Source: an uncultured Collinsella sp. | Lineage (GTDB): Bacteria; Actinomycetota; Coriobacteriia; Coriobacteriales; Coriobacteriaceae | Length of the DNA stretch: 15,669 bases | Reading direction: 5' to 3' | Assembly: GCA_905204635.1 (NCBI GenBank) | Contig: CAJLAN010000013.1 | Coordinates: forward strand, 1-15,669 | Shown: piece after piece, positions 6,981 to 15,076 of the stretch | How positions within the stretch are numbered: position 1 is the first letter of the stretch | Layout of the letters: the number at the start of each line of letters is the position of its first letter | Notes under the pieces: model-generated | Databases searched by the model: none | The model's input: the letters and a program-made list of their open reading frames with translations, nothing else | What the model was told of the DNA's origin: nothing | Position numbers and translations under genes: made by a program

Positions 6981-8066
6981 CTATTCCTCTTTGGCAAGAT
7001 CGAACGTCACAGTGATGCGATCACGTGAAACACGAATCTTGGGGTCGCCGCAAAGGTTGAGATAGTACCGCGATGCAAGATCGTTAAAGTCGCGCTCCAC
7101 GGCTCGCGAGAACTGCGCCATGTCGTCCTTGGCGATACGCAACCCGCGACGATCTTTGGCGAGATCAACCGGAGCAGACGCATGTGAGGACGAATCGCGC
7201 TCGCGTAGCAGGCGTGCGGTCACACCGCGAACGGGCTTAATCTGGCCCGCCAAGATACGATGCGCCGTACGCTCGGACATCTCAAGACCCAAACCCGAAC
7301 AGATACGGATAAAGTCTTCCGCATCCGAAGCAAGACCCAGACGATCGACCACGGGAAGCTCGGCTTCGTCGTCGATAAACAAAAGACGTGAAGCATCGAG
7401 ACGGCTGGAGGCCTGCGCATGCAGCGTCGCGGCAATCTCGGACGGAGACCCCAGATAGACATCACAGGCGCGCAGCTCCTCGAGGGCAAACTCGCAGGCG
7501 GCGCGAATGATGTTGTGAGGGCCACGGGCGCAGACATAGTGACCGTCCTCGTCCTTCACGGCCTGAGGCCAGCTGGACTGATCGGCGCGCTCGCCAAGGC
7601 GGTCGGTAGCGACGCTCACCTTAAAGACCGAGCCAAGGTCAACATCCGACGTGACAACGCGTGCCTCGTCGGTGTTTTGCTTAATCGAGAACAAAGCCAT
7701 GCCTCGACCGTGAACGCCCCAACGGTCCATCTTCATACTCTCGAGCTTGGAGGTAACGCGGGCATCAAAGATGCGCTCCTGCATATCCTGCGGCACGCCC
7801 GAGCCATTATCCAGAAAGACGAGCGTACGGACGCCATCTTCCTTAGTCGTGGCGAGATAGACCTTGTCGGCGCCGGCATCACGAGCGTTGCGCAGCATTT
7901 CGATGACAATATCCTCGACATGCTGAATGTCGTGCTTTGCCTGGCGCCGCTCGGCCTCCGAAACGCGGAGGCGGACATACCCCTCGCCAAGGTTCTCCTC
8001 GACGCGAAGGTTGCCCTCCCCCGACATCGACGCGATAAATGAGATGAGCTCGTTCGCGTCGTTCAT
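6981..8066 (-). CDS. GHKL-type ATPase of unknown function
   Basis: I recognise the fold but not the gene. The 361-aa protein has an N-terminal GHKL (Hsp90/histidine-kinase-like) ATP-binding domain at about 40-155: N-box E56-N60 within EMLRNARDAGADKV, G1 box DNGSG at 86-90 and G2 box GVHGRGMAL at 117-125. There is no histidine phosphoacceptor domain, signal peptide or membrane segment, so a classical sensor kinase is unlikely. The C-terminal 200 residues show no motif I can name and end ITVTFDLAKEE. The ATG lies 1 nt after the rny stop, indicating tight coupling. In Bacillus the gene between rny and spoVS is ymdB, a metallophosphoesterase; this protein is unrelated to it. An ATP-switched partner of RNase Y or SpoVS is speculation. 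Confidence 0.85.
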   Translation of the reverse strand: MNDANELISFIASMSGEGNLRVEENLGEGYVRLRVSEAERRQAKHDIQHVEDIVIEMLRNARDAGADKVYLATTKEDGVRTLVFLDNGSGVPQDMQERIFDARVTSKLESMKMDRWGVHGRGMALFSIKQNTDEARVVTSDVDLGSVFKVSVATDRLGERADQSSWPQAVKDEDGHYVCARGPHNIIRAACEFALEELRACDVYLGSPSEIAATLHAQASSRLDASRLLFIDDEAELPVVDRLGLASDAEDFIRICSGLGLEMSERTAHRILAGQIKPVRGVTARLLRERDSSSHASAPVDLAKDRRGLRIAKDDMAQFSRAVERDFNDLASRYYLNLCGDPKIRVSRDRITVTFDLAKEE

Positions 8067-8067
8067 G

Positions 8068-9618
8068 TTATTTAGCGATATCGACAGCGCGGCTCTCGCG
8101 AATCACGACGACGCGCACCTGACCGGGATACTCCATCTCTTCCTCGATCTGATGGGCGATGTCATGAGCCAAGACCGTGGACTGAGCATCGGAAATCTTG
8201 TCCGGCTGAACCATGACGTGAACCTCGCGACCAGCCTGCATAGCATAGGTACGCTCGACGCCGTCATGGGAGTTGGCGATCTCCTCGAGCTTCTCAAGGC
8301 GCTTGATGTAGTTCTCGGCCGATTCGCGACGGGCACCGGGGCGAGAGGCAGAAACGGCATCGGCAGCCTGGACCAGAACATCGAGCACCGTGTTGGGATC
8401 GACGTCGGCGTGATGGGCCTCGATAGCGTGAACGATAACGGGCTTCTCGCCATAGCGACGGGCGAGCTCGGCGCCGATAACGGCATGCGGACCCTCGACG
8501 TCATGGTCGATAGCCTTGCCAAGATCGTGCAGCAGGCCGGCGCGCTTGGCAGTCACAACGTCCAGGCCAAGCTCGGAAGCCATCACGCCGCACAGGTCGG
8601 AAACCTCGAGGGAATGCTGGAGCACGTTCTGACCAAACGAGGTGCGGTAGCGCAGAGCACCCAGGGTCTTAACGATCTCGGGGTGCAGATCGTGGATACC
8701 GGTATCGAAGGCAGCCTGTTCGCCAGCCTCGCGCACGCGCTGCTGAACCAAGTCGGCGGCCTTGTGATACATCTCCTCGATGCGGGCAGGGTGAATGCGG
8801 CCGTCAGCGATAAGGTTCTCAAGGGCCACGCGGGCGGTCTCGCGACGGACCGGATCGAAGCTCGAAAGCACAACGGTCTCGGGCGTATCATCGATCACGA
8901 GGTTGACACCGGAAACCTGCTCGAAGGTGCGGATGTTGCGACCCTCGCGGCCAATGATGCGACCCTTGAGGTCATCGGAAGGAATATGCACGGAGGTAAC
9001 GGTGACCTCGGCGGTGTGATCGGCGGCACAGCGCTGAATCGCCAGAGACAAGATCTCCTGGGCGGTCTTATGGCACTCGGCGCGAACCTGCTGCTCGGAC
9101 TCACGGATGATCGTAGCGGCCTCGTGGGTAACCTCACCACGAACCTTGTCGAGAAGCTCCTTGTGAGCATCCTCGCGGGTCAGGTCGGCGATGCGCTCGA
9201 GCTCCGAGGTCTGCTTGGCGCAAAGCTCCTCAAGCTCGCGGGAGCGCTTCTCGACCTGGCCAGCCTGGCTGGACAGCTGATGTTCACGCTTGTCGAGGGC
9301 ATCGTTGCGGCGATCGAGGGACTCCTCGCGCTGCATCACACGGTTCTCGAGCGTACGAATCTCGCTCTTACGCTGCTTGTCCTCGGCCTCGGCAGCCTGC
9401 TTATTCTTGATGATCTCTTCCTTTGCCTCAAGCAGAGCCTCTTTTTTGAGGGTCTCGGCCTGACGCTTTGCATCACCGATTAGGGACTCAGCCTGTGCGT
9501 GAGCCGACTGGATCTTTTCGTCGGCCTCGTGAAGACTACCCTGCTTGGCGGTGCGCATGTAGGCAATGGCGGCGATGGCACCCAAAACGATGCCAACGAG
9601 CGCTGCGATGATAGGCAT
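8068..9618 (-). CDS. rny: Ribonuclease Y
   Basis: Membrane-anchored endoribonuclease that starts mRNA decay in many Gram-positive bacteria. The 516 aa comprise an N-terminal membrane anchor (about 2-21), a long coiled coil rich in E, K, Q and R (about 25-195), a KH domain with [10 protein letters not shown] at 219-228, and an HD domain with the metal-binding pair H364-D365 in [12 protein letters not shown]. The start is ATG at 9618, with AAGGAG 5 nt upstream. A GTG at 9624 in the same frame would overlap that ribosome site. The gene is preceded by a promoter near 9785-9813 and a leader of about 160 nt with a strong hairpin. It is the first gene of the group running to hflX. Confidence 0.97.
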   Translation of the reverse strand: MPIIAALVGIVLGAIAAIAYMRTAKQGSLHEADEKIQSAHAQAESLIGDAKRQAETLKKEALLEAKEEIIKNKQAAEAEDKQRKSEIRTLENRVMQREESLDRRNDALDKREHQLSSQAGQVEKRSRELEELCAKQTSELERIADLTREDAHKELLDKVRGEVTHEAATIIRESEQQVRAECHKTAQEILSLAIQRCAADHTAEVTVTSVHIPSDDLKGRIIGREGRNIRTFEQVSGVNLVIDDTPETVVLSSFDPVRRETARVALENLIADGRIHPARIEEMYHKAADLVQQRVREAGEQAAFDTGIHDLHPEIVKTLGALRYRTSFGQNVLQHSLEVSDLCGVMASELGLDVVTAKRAGLLHDLGKAIDHDVEGPHAVIGAELARRYGEKPVIVHAIEAHHADVDPNTVLDVLVQAADAVSASRPGARRESAENYIKRLEKLEEIANSHDGVERTYAMQAGREVHVMVQPDKISDAQSTVLAHDIAHQIEEEMEYPGQVRVVVIRESRAVDIAK

Positions 9619-9623
9619 GCTCA

Positions 9624-9629
9624 CTCCTT
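9624..9629 (-). promoter_or_regulatory. Ribosome binding site fixing the rny start
   Basis: AAGGAG on the minus strand ends 5 nt before the ATG at 9618. Its last base is also the first base of the GTG at 9624, so that GTG cannot be served by this site. Confidence 0.8.
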
Positions 9630-9653
9630 TTTATGGATTCGTTACACAACAAA

Positions 9654-9679
9654 GCGAACCGTCCTTACGAACGGCTCGC
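9654..9679 (-). promoter_or_regulatory. Hairpin in the rny leader with a GUAA tetraloop
   Basis: On the minus strand GCGAGCCGTTC (9669-9679) pairs with GGACGGTTCGC (9654-9664) over 11 pairs, two of them G-U, with loop GUAA (a GNRA tetraloop). A moderately U-rich stretch (TTTGTTGTG) follows, and the rny ribosome site is 25 nt downstream. It could be an attenuator, a stabilising element or a target for RNase Y autocontrol. The compensating G-U pairs show that the structure is specific to the minus-strand RNA. Confidence 0.65.
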
Positions 9680-9740
9680 GACATTTGAGTAATATGGGCG
9701 CAGCTTATGCGGGTCGGATACAGATAAACATATAAACAAA

Positions 9741-9755
9741 CTCATCACAGATGAG
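9741..9755 (-). promoter_or_regulatory. Small hairpin in the rny leader
   Basis: CTCATC and GATGAG flank a 3-nt loop. In minus-strand RNA the stem is followed by a T-rich run (TTTGTTTATATG). It may be a weak terminator-like element or part of the rny leader structure. The stem is short, so the call is cautious. Confidence 0.35.
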
Positions 9756-9784
9756 CACATATCACAAAGCAAATGACAGTGTTT

Positions 9785-9813
9785 ATCGTACGTTGAACCG
9801 CAACAACTGTCAA
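9785..9813 (-). promoter_or_regulatory. Promoter of the rny group
   Basis: Minus-strand TTGACA (9808-9813) and TACGAT (9785-9790, four of six) are separated by 17 nt. Transcription would start near 9778, giving a leader of about 160 nt. No LexA box overlaps it, so unlike recA this promoter is probably not under direct SOS control. Confidence 0.6.
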
Positions 9814-9875
9814 ATAAATGGACCCAGCAAGGCATCTAAAACGCGGTGAACGGCAGGAACACAAAACGCATGTGT

Positions 9876-10568
9876 CTAAACTGCGCATTCCTCACGTTCG
9901 GCATCCAGACGCGCCTTAACGGCATCGGCGGCGATGTGGTACGAAAAGCCCTTGCCCATCAAAAACCGGACGAGTTTTTCGAATCCACGCGTCTCGGGAA
10001 CACGACGCTTCGCGAGCAAAGCCGATGCGCGAGCCAAGTCGTCCTCCACGGCGAAAAAATCCTCGGGATAGCCGGGGATATCATCGAGTACGACATGGCG
10101 GCGCTTAAGCTCAGTCTCAATCTTGCGCTGCCCCCAGCCGCGTCGTTTGCGTTCCTCGATAAAGTACGAACAAAAGCGGTTCTCATCTAAAAAGCGATAC
10201 TCAGTGGCACGCTCAACGGCAAATTCAATCGCGGCCGCGCGAAACCCATAGCGAGCCAACTTGTCACGGACCTCACCCGTGGCATGGTCGCGGCGCGACA
10301 GCATCTCAGTCACCATGGTAAGCGCGCATTTACGCTCAATGAGCTGCACCGCTTCGCGAAACTTATCCCAATCGCAGGGAAGATCGGGGCGATTTTTAAG
10401 AAACAGGCGCGCGACACGAACAGGAATCCAGATGGATCGCTCAAAACCGCCCTCGAGCTCACAGTCGATATGTGCACAAGGCTTTTTTGATGCATACCCA
10501 CTCGAGAACGAAGAGGCCGCCTTCTTATCGGGAAAGACGACCGTGGCCTCGGTCACCGTATACGACAT
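9876..10568 (-). CDS. recX: Regulatory protein RecX
   Basis: Modulator of RecA that limits filament extension and strand exchange. The 230-aa protein has the RecX signature in its middle and C-terminal parts: SRRDHATGEVRDKLARYGF at 91-109, then YRFLDENRFCSYFIEERKRRGWGQRKI at about 124-150 and a third helical repeat (LVRFLMGKGFSYHIAADAV) near 200-218. The N-terminal 75 residues are a less conserved extension. It lies 11 nt after the recA stop on the same strand, the common recA-recX pair, and should be SOS-induced with recA. No clear terminator follows; the next 60 bases lead into the rny promoter. Confidence 0.93.
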   Translation of the reverse strand: MSYTVTEATVVFPDKKAASSFSSGYASKKPCAHIDCELEGGFERSIWIPVRVARLFLKNRPDLPCDWDKFREAVQLIERKCALTMVTEMLSRRDHATGEVRDKLARYGFRAAAIEFAVERATEYRFLDENRFCSYFIEERKRRGWGQRKIETELKRRHVVLDDIPGYPEDFFAVEDDLARASALLAKRRVPETRGFEKLVRFLMGKGFSYHIAADAVKARLDAEREECAV

Positions 10569-10579
10569 GAGGGCATCCG

Positions 10580-11728
10580 CTACTCGTCGTCATCATCGAG
10601 CATCGCGGAGCCATCGATGGCGTAAAGCTCATCGAACTCCTCAGTTTCGGGCTGATCGGTCAGCTCGACCTCGGACGGAGCATCGTCATCGAATTCAAGG
10701 CCGCAGGCGAGGCGAACCTTATGCTCGATCTCGTCAGCACAATCGGGGTGCTCGCGCAGGAAGGCCTTAGCGGCCTCGCGACCATTACCGAGCTTGTCCT
10801 CACCGTAAGCAAACCAAGAACCCATCTTTTTGCAGATACCGCACTCGACGGCCATGTCCAGAATCGAGCCCTCCTTAGAGATGCCCGTGCCGTACATGAT
10901 GTCAAACTCGGCCGAGCGGAACGGAGCGGCCACCTTGTTCTTGACGACCTTGGCACGCACGCGATTGCCGATAACCTCGTCCTTGAGCTTGATGCTGTCG
11001 ATGCGGCGAATATCGATGCGCACCGAAGAGAAGAACTTGAGGGCGCGGCCGCCCGTCGTAGTCTCGGGGTTGCCGAACATGACGCCGATCTTCTCGCGCA
11101 GCTGGTTAATGAAGATGCAGGTCGTTTTAGATTTGGCGAGCGAGCCTGCGAGCTTACGGAGCGCCTGGCTCATCAGACGGGCTTGAAGGCCGACCGTAGT
11201 GTCGCCGATCTCGCCCTCGATCTCGGCACGCGGAGTCAAAGCGGCGACAGAGTCGACGACAATGGCGTCGATGGCGCCAGAGCGAACGAGCATGTCGACG
11301 ATCTCGAGCGCCTGCTCGCCCGTATCGGGCTGGGAAATGAGGACCTCATCGATGTCCACGCCGATACGCGCGGCATACGTGGGATCGAGCGCGTGCTCGG
11401 CATCAATAAATGCCACGACGCCGCCCATAGCCTGGGCCTCTGCCAAAATCTCGAGCGAAAGCGTTGTCTTACCGGAGGACTCGGGGCCGTAAATCTCGAC
11501 GATACGTCCGCGCGGCACGCCGCCGATGCCCAGAGCGGCATCGAGGGCCAGGGCGCCCGTGGGAATGGCCTCGACCTCGAGCTCGGGACCACCGTCACCG
11601 TACCTCATGATGGAACCCTGGCCGAATTTCTTCTCGATCTCGGCCTTGGTGGTGGCGATCATCTCATCGCGCTCTTTACCCGTCGTGCGAGCATGAACGG
11701 TACGTACGGGACCTGAATTCTTGGCCAT
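10580..11728 (-). CDS. recA: Recombinase RecA
   Basis: Central recombinase and co-protease of the SOS response; its filament on single-stranded DNA triggers LexA cleavage. The 382 aa show Walker A GPESSGKT at 81-88, the [10 protein letters not shown] segment (107-116), Walker B IVVDS (156-160), the L2 loop region [20 protein letters not shown] starting at 208, and an acidic C-terminal tail ending LDDDDE. A TTG 21 nt upstream opens a longer frame, but it would place the ribosome site AGAGGAGG inside the gene; the ATG at 11728 with 7-nt spacing is correct. A LexA-controlled promoter lies directly upstream and recX follows after 11 nt. Confidence 0.98.
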   Translation of the reverse strand: MAKNSGPVRTVHARTTGKERDEMIATTKAEIEKKFGQGSIMRYGDGGPELEVEAIPTGALALDAALGIGGVPRGRIVEIYGPESSGKTTLSLEILAEAQAMGGVVAFIDAEHALDPTYAARIGVDIDEVLISQPDTGEQALEIVDMLVRSGAIDAIVVDSVAALTPRAEIEGEIGDTTVGLQARLMSQALRKLAGSLAKSKTTCIFINQLREKIGVMFGNPETTTGGRALKFFSSVRIDIRRIDSIKLKDEVIGNRVRAKVVKNKVAAPFRSAEFDIMYGTGISKEGSILDMAVECGICKKMGSWFAYGEDKLGNGREAAKAFLREHPDCADEIEHKVRLACGLEFDDDAPSEVELTDQPETEEFDELYAIDGSAMLDDDDE

Positions 11729-11735
11729 GAATAGC

Positions 11736-11743
11736 CCTCCTCT
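11736..11743 (-). promoter_or_regulatory. Ribosome binding site fixing the recA start
   Basis: AGAGGAGG on the minus strand lies 7 nt before the ATG at 11728, which settles that start against the upstream in-frame TTG at 11749. Confidence 0.85.
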
Positions 11744-11758
11744 TAACAACCTGCATCG

Positions 11759-11787
11759 ATAATAAACGAACGGCTGTTCGTGGTCAA
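11759..11787 (-). promoter_or_regulatory. recA: recA promoter
   Basis: Minus-strand TTGACC (11782-11787, five of six) and TATTAT (11759-11764, five of six) are separated by exactly 17 nt. Transcription would start near 11752, with a short leader of about 24 nt. The LexA box fills the spacer. Confidence 0.8.
11767..11780. promoter_or_regulatory. LexA operator of recA
   Basis: CGAACGGCTGTTCG has both half-sites of the Gram-positive SOS box intact. It lies wholly within the spacer of the recA promoter, so bound LexA would exclude RNA polymerase. Confidence 0.93.
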
Positions 11788-11821
11788 CCGTTCAGATAAA
11801 TCATATGCAGCCGACCTTTCC

Positions 11822-11859
11822 AAAACCCAACCAAACGCCGACCAAAAACTGACCAAAAA
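11822..11859. other. Phased A-tracts upstream of the recA promoter
   Basis: Four A-runs with centres near 11823, 11834, 11846 and 11857 are spaced about one helical turn apart, two of them within a repeated GACCAAAAACT-like unit. Such phasing usually bends DNA. They lie 35 to 72 bp upstream of the recA -35, where bent or A-rich DNA can aid polymerase. The effect here is inferred. Confidence 0.4.
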
Positions 11860-11954
11860 CTTGACCGCAGGTGAACCAAGCAAGGCATGACGAGCAAGAT
11901 TACGACTACTACCTGCACAAAGATCAAATTCGCCGGAGGTCCCTATCTCCACAA

Positions 11955-11978
11955 TTAAGGGGCCCGGAGGCCCCTTAA
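11955..11978 (-). terminator. Terminator of the rodZ-to-cinA group
   Basis: TTAAGGGGCC and GGCCCCTTAA form a perfect 10-bp stem with, on the minus strand, loop TCCG closed by C-G (a stable UNCG tetraloop). It starts 7 nt after the cinA stop and separates cinA from recA. The tail is only moderately U-rich (TTAATTGT), so efficiency is uncertain. The symmetric A/T ends could let it work on the other strand too. Confidence 0.8.
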
Positions 11979-11985
11979 AACACGT

Positions 11986-12516
11986 CTATTCCATAGAATC
12001 GAGCACACAGACAATGCGACCCAGTGCCTCCGCGACCGCATGGGCACGAACACACGAACGATCGCCCTCATAGTGACAACGAATGGAGTCCACGACCGGC
12101 ACTCCCCCATCGGCCGAGCGATACGCCCAACCAATATAAAAAGTGCCAGCCGGATCGTCTTCGGTGCCTCCACCGGGGCCGGCATAGCCCGTCGCGCTCA
12201 CGGCAATATCGCTCTGATACAGCTCCAGCGAACCGGCAGCCATCTCTCGCGCCGTCTGATACGACACCGCGGTATAGTGGTCGAGCGTCTCTTGCTTAAC
12301 GCCGAGCACGCGATGCTTAATCTCGTCGCAGTACGTCACCGCACCGCCGCGCAGCACCGCCGAGGCACCGGGGATATCGGCGATCGTCGAGGCGATCATG
12401 CCCGCTGTTAGAGATTCAGCCGTCGATACCGTCACACCACGAACGCTTGCACGCTCGACGATATCGGCTGCGAGCTCTTCATTGTGCGCGGCAATCTGCT
12501 CAAATGATTTCGTCAT
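11986..12516 (-). CDS. pncC: CinA C-terminal-type nicotinamide-nucleotide amidase (PncC)
   Basis: Deamidates nicotinamide mononucleotide to nicotinate mononucleotide, recycling NMN produced by DNA ligase. The 176 aa correspond only to the C-terminal domain of CinA: STAESLTAGM at 31-40, the LRGGAVTYCDEIKHRVLGV segment at 55-73, and SATGYAGPGGGTEDDPAGTF at about 107-126. The N-terminal MoaB/MogA-like domain of full-length CinA (about 415 aa) is absent, so the stand-alone PncC name fits best. The ATG at 12516 is preferred; a GTG at 12522 is possible and has an AGG at better spacing. The gene lies just after pgsA and before the terminator, in the widely conserved pgsA-cinA-recA order. Confidence 0.93.
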   Translation of the reverse strand: MTKSFEQIAAHNEELAADIVERASVRGVTVSTAESLTAGMIASTIADIPGASAVLRGGAVTYCDEIKHRVLGVKQETLDHYTAVSYQTAREMAAGSLELYQSDIAVSATGYAGPGGGTEDDPAGTFYIGWAYRSADGGVPVVDSIRCHYEGDRSCVRAHAVAEALGRIVCVLDSME

Positions 12517-12528
12517 GCCCACCAGGAC

Positions 12529-13167
12529 CTAGACCGAAAAGACGATCTTGCGGCAGTTCCAGAAGTACTGAGCGCCCGAGATAACGGTCAGGATAACGGC
12601 CACGGCGTACAGGAAGCGTGAGACGCCATAGAGACCGAGCAACAGCTCCGCAGGCCCCAACTGGAGGCCGGTCATCGCAAAGACGCACAGGTAGCCGCAG
12701 ATGGAGACCATCGTGGTCGCCGTCTTGTACTTGCCGAGCTTATCGGCGGCAACGACCACACCGGCCGCACTCGCGACCATGCGCAGGGCGCTCACCAGCA
12801 GCTCGCGGAACAGGATGATGAACACCGACCACACAGTAACGGCACCAAAGTCCAAGAACAGCAGCAGGGCCGAGAACACGAGCAACTTATCGGCGATGGG
12901 ATCCAGGAACTTACCGAAGTCGGTGATCTCGTTGCGCGAACGAGCCAGGTAGCCATCAACCTTATCTGTGCACGACAGGATGACGTACAGAATAAAGGCG
13001 GCGGCGGCGAGCGGGCCGTCGAAGGTGCTCCAATCCGTACCGGCAACGCTTGTGTGAGACAGCGCCGACACGATCATGAACACCGGAATAAAGACGATAC
13101 GCACGCACGTCACGATGTTGGCGGGCGTCCAGACACTCGTCAGTTCCTTATTGCTCTCGTTAGCCAC
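12529..13167 (-). CDS. pgsA: CDP-diacylglycerol-glycerol-3-phosphate 3-phosphatidyltransferase
   Basis: Integral membrane enzyme making phosphatidylglycerophosphate, the first committed step to phosphatidylglycerol and cardiolipin. The 212 aa carry the full CDP-alcohol phosphotransferase motif D68-x2-D71-G72-x2-A75-R76-x8-G85-x3-D89-x3-D93, all metal- and substrate-binding aspartates present. About five to six hydrophobic segments are visible. The start codon is GTG at 13167, supported by AGGAG 7 nt upstream. It begins 9 nt after the rimO stop. Closely related CDP-alcohol phosphotransferases differ in substrate, but length and the pgsA-cinA-recA neighbourhood support PgsA. Confidence 0.93.
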   Translation of the reverse strand: MANESNKELTSVWTPANIVTCVRIVFIPVFMIVSALSHTSVAGTDWSTFDGPLAAAAFILYVILSCTDKVDGYLARSRNEITDFGKFLDPIADKLLVFSALLLFLDFGAVTVWSVFIILFRELLVSALRMVASAAGVVVAADKLGKYKTATTMVSICGYLCVFAMTGLQLGPAELLLGLYGVSRFLYAVAVILTVISGAQYFWNCRKIVFSV

Positions 13168-13176
13168 GACGCTCTC

Positions 13177-14526
13177 CTACTCCACAACATGACCGATAAG
13201 CTCGTAGCAGAAGCTATCGGTAAACTCGACCGTCAGAATATCGCCCACAGATGCCTCGCTGGCATCCAGATGCACCGCGCCATCGGAATCGGGCGCCTGG
13301 AACCAGGCATGTCCGATGAGCTCGGCACCGTCTTCGGTCTCCTCGATACCGTCGACGATCACCTGGGCGCGCTCGCCCACGTGCGCGGCAGTCGCGGCAA
13401 AGCCGAGCGACTCGGCCAGGTCCATAGCCTCCTGGGCGCGCTCGAGCTTGACCTCCTCATCGACCTGCCCCTCCATCTTGGCGGCCAGGCTGCCCTCCTC
13501 ACGCGAGTAGGCAAAGACGCTCGTGTAGTCAAAGCCGACGGTGTCCATAAAGTCGATAAGATCGCGGAACTCGTCGTCGGTCTCGGTCGGGAAGCCAACC
13601 ATGGCCGTGGAGCGAATCACAATACCGGGGATGCGCTCGCGCAGGTCGCGGAACAGATCCTCGAGCTCCTGGCGCGAACCGGAGCGACGCATGGCCTTAA
13701 GGATGCGCGCATCGCAGTGCTGCACGGGGATATCGATATAGGGCAGCACCTCGGGCGTATCGCGAATGGTCTCGATAAGCTCGTCAGTCATGCCCTCGGG
13801 CTGCAGGTAGAGTACGCGGACCCACACGTTATGAGGACGCACCGCCTCAGCAACGGCCTGCAACAGCTGCGCCAGATTGCGCGGCTCGCCCTCGGCGAGG
13901 TCCTCGTCGGCAAAGTCGGTACCCCAGATGCCCGTGTCCTGACCGATCAGAACGATCTCGCGCACGCCACCGGCGACCAGGTCGCGCACCTCGGAGATAA
14001 TGCTCTCGGCATTACGCGAGTGATAACGACCGCGGATATACGGGATCATGCAGAAGCTACAGAAGCGGTTGCAGCCATCGGAGATCTTGACGTAGGCGAC
14101 AGCGCCCTCGACGGTACGCTTGACCTGCGGAATATAGGCGGCAATCTCGCGCTCGACACCCAGCACGTCATCGATGACCGCCACGATGCCGTCTTCCTCG
14201 TCGGCCTTCACAAAGGCCGCAACTTCGGGCAGCTCGTCGGGCAGGTCGTCGCCGTAGCGTGACGGCACACAGCCGCACATGACGATCGGGCAGGAACGAA
14301 CGCCGTCCTGCACCTCATTGGCAAGCTCGAGCGTGGTCTCGATGCTCTCGGACGTTGCAGAGGCAAGGAACGAGCACGTATTGACGATGGCGATATCGGC
14401 ATCCTGCGGATCGAATGCCTCCTCGTAGCCCGCGGCGGTCAGCAGCGAACGCATACGGTCGGTATCGACCTCGTTCTTGGCGCACCCGAGGGTGATATAG
14501 AGTGCGGAGCCCAACGGAGTATCCAT
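13177..14526 (-). CDS. rimO: Ribosomal protein S12 methylthiotransferase RimO
   Basis: Radical SAM enzyme that methylthiolates the conserved aspartate (Asp88 in E. coli numbering) of ribosomal protein S12. The 449 aa have N-terminal cluster cysteines C15 (LGCAKNEVD), C51 (NTCSF) and C86 (CGCVPSRY), the radical SAM motif CNRFCSFC with C152, C156 and C159, then IPYIRGRYHSR, and a C-terminal TRAM domain. GCAKNEVD and SRYHSR-type features separate RimO from its paralogue MiaB, also present here. The ATG at 14526 has only a distant AAGGA (12 nt). It lies 26 nt after yajQ and 9 nt before pgsA. Confidence 0.96.
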   Translation of the reverse strand: MDTPLGSALYITLGCAKNEVDTDRMRSLLTAAGYEEAFDPQDADIAIVNTCSFLASATSESIETTLELANEVQDGVRSCPIVMCGCVPSRYGDDLPDELPEVAAFVKADEEDGIVAVIDDVLGVEREIAAYIPQVKRTVEGAVAYVKISDGCNRFCSFCMIPYIRGRYHSRNAESIISEVRDLVAGGVREIVLIGQDTGIWGTDFADEDLAEGEPRNLAQLLQAVAEAVRPHNVWVRVLYLQPEGMTDELIETIRDTPEVLPYIDIPVQHCDARILKAMRRSGSRQELEDLFRDLRERIPGIVIRSTAMVGFPTETDDEFRDLIDFMDTVGFDYTSVFAYSREEGSLAAKMEGQVDEEVKLERAQEAMDLAESLGFAATAAHVGERAQVIVDGIEETEDGAELIGHAWFQAPDSDGAVHLDASEASVGDILTVEFTDSFCYELIGHVVE

Positions 14527-14552
14527 GTTGGAGAGCGGTCCTTTCGAATGAA

Positions 14553-15050
14553 TTAGCGGTAGTTGGTGAACTGCAGCGGCTGACCGTAGTCCTGGTCGCG
14601 CAGGAACTGGATCACGGTCTGCAGCGCATCCTTGGAAGCAGAGGAAACACGCAGTTTGTCGGCCTCGATCGTCACCTTGACCTTGAGCTTCTGATCCTTA
14701 ATGTCCTTATTGATCTTCTTGGCAGTCGTCTGGTCGATACCCTCGACGATGTGACCGAGCACGCGCACGGTACCGCCCGATGCAGCCTGAGGCGCATCCC
14801 AGGACACGGCCTTAAGATCGATACCGCGCTTGATGAGCTTGGAGCTCAGGACATCGACGATCTGCTTGGAGACAAAGTCGGCCGGGGCGTTGATCGTAAA
14901 GAGCTTGTCGCCCTTCGAAAGCTCGATCGTGGCGCCGGAGTCCTTCAGGTCATAGCGCTGGGAAATCTCGCGCGTGGTCTGCTGGAAGGCATTGTCGACC
15001 TCCTGCATATTGACCTCGGACACGACGTCGAAGCTGGAATCTTTAGCCAT
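14553..15050 (-). CDS. yajQ: YajQ-family nucleotide-binding protein
   Basis: The 165-aa protein matches the YajQ (UPF0234) family throughout: the start MAKDSSFDVVSEVNMQEVDN, the middle KLIKRGIDLKAV, and KKINKDIKDQKLKVKVTIEADKLRVSS near 110-136. Family members have two ferredoxin-like folds; some bind cyclic di-GMP, GTP/ATP or tRNA, and a Xanthomonas homologue is a c-di-GMP effector. The function in this organism is unknown. Length is usual. The ATG has AAAGGA about 6 nt upstream. It is 26 nt downstream of the RodZ-like gene and 26 nt upstream of rimO, so cotranscription is likely. Confidence 0.94.
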   Translation of the reverse strand: MAKDSSFDVVSEVNMQEVDNAFQQTTREISQRYDLKDSGATIELSKGDKLFTINAPADFVSKQIVDVLSSKLIKRGIDLKAVSWDAPQAASGGTVRVLGHIVEGIDQTTAKKINKDIKDQKLKVKVTIEADKLRVSSASKDALQTVIQFLRDQDYGQPLQFTNYR

Positions 15051-15076
15051 GGTTAATCCTTTCGCTTACGAGCGGC

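Noticed and set aside
7927..9483. Long plus-strand open frame opposite rny (518 codons)
   Set aside because: Low-complexity Leu/Gly/Asp-rich product typical of a reverse-complement shadow of a coiled-coil gene; no family features.
9654..9679. Possible LexA half-site (CGAACGGCTCG) in front of rny
   Set aside because: Only one half matches the SOS box; the sequence is better explained as a hairpin arm.
10721..11716. Plus-strand open frame opposite recA (331 codons)
   Set aside because: Shadow of recA; no ribosome site or motif.
11743..11952. Small minus-strand frame of 69 codons upstream of recA
   Set aside because: It would be read across the recA promoter and LexA box and has no ribosome site; regulatory DNA is the better explanation.
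13054..14262. Plus-strand open frame opposite rimO (402 codons)
   Set aside because: Shadow of rimO and pgsA, same reasoning.
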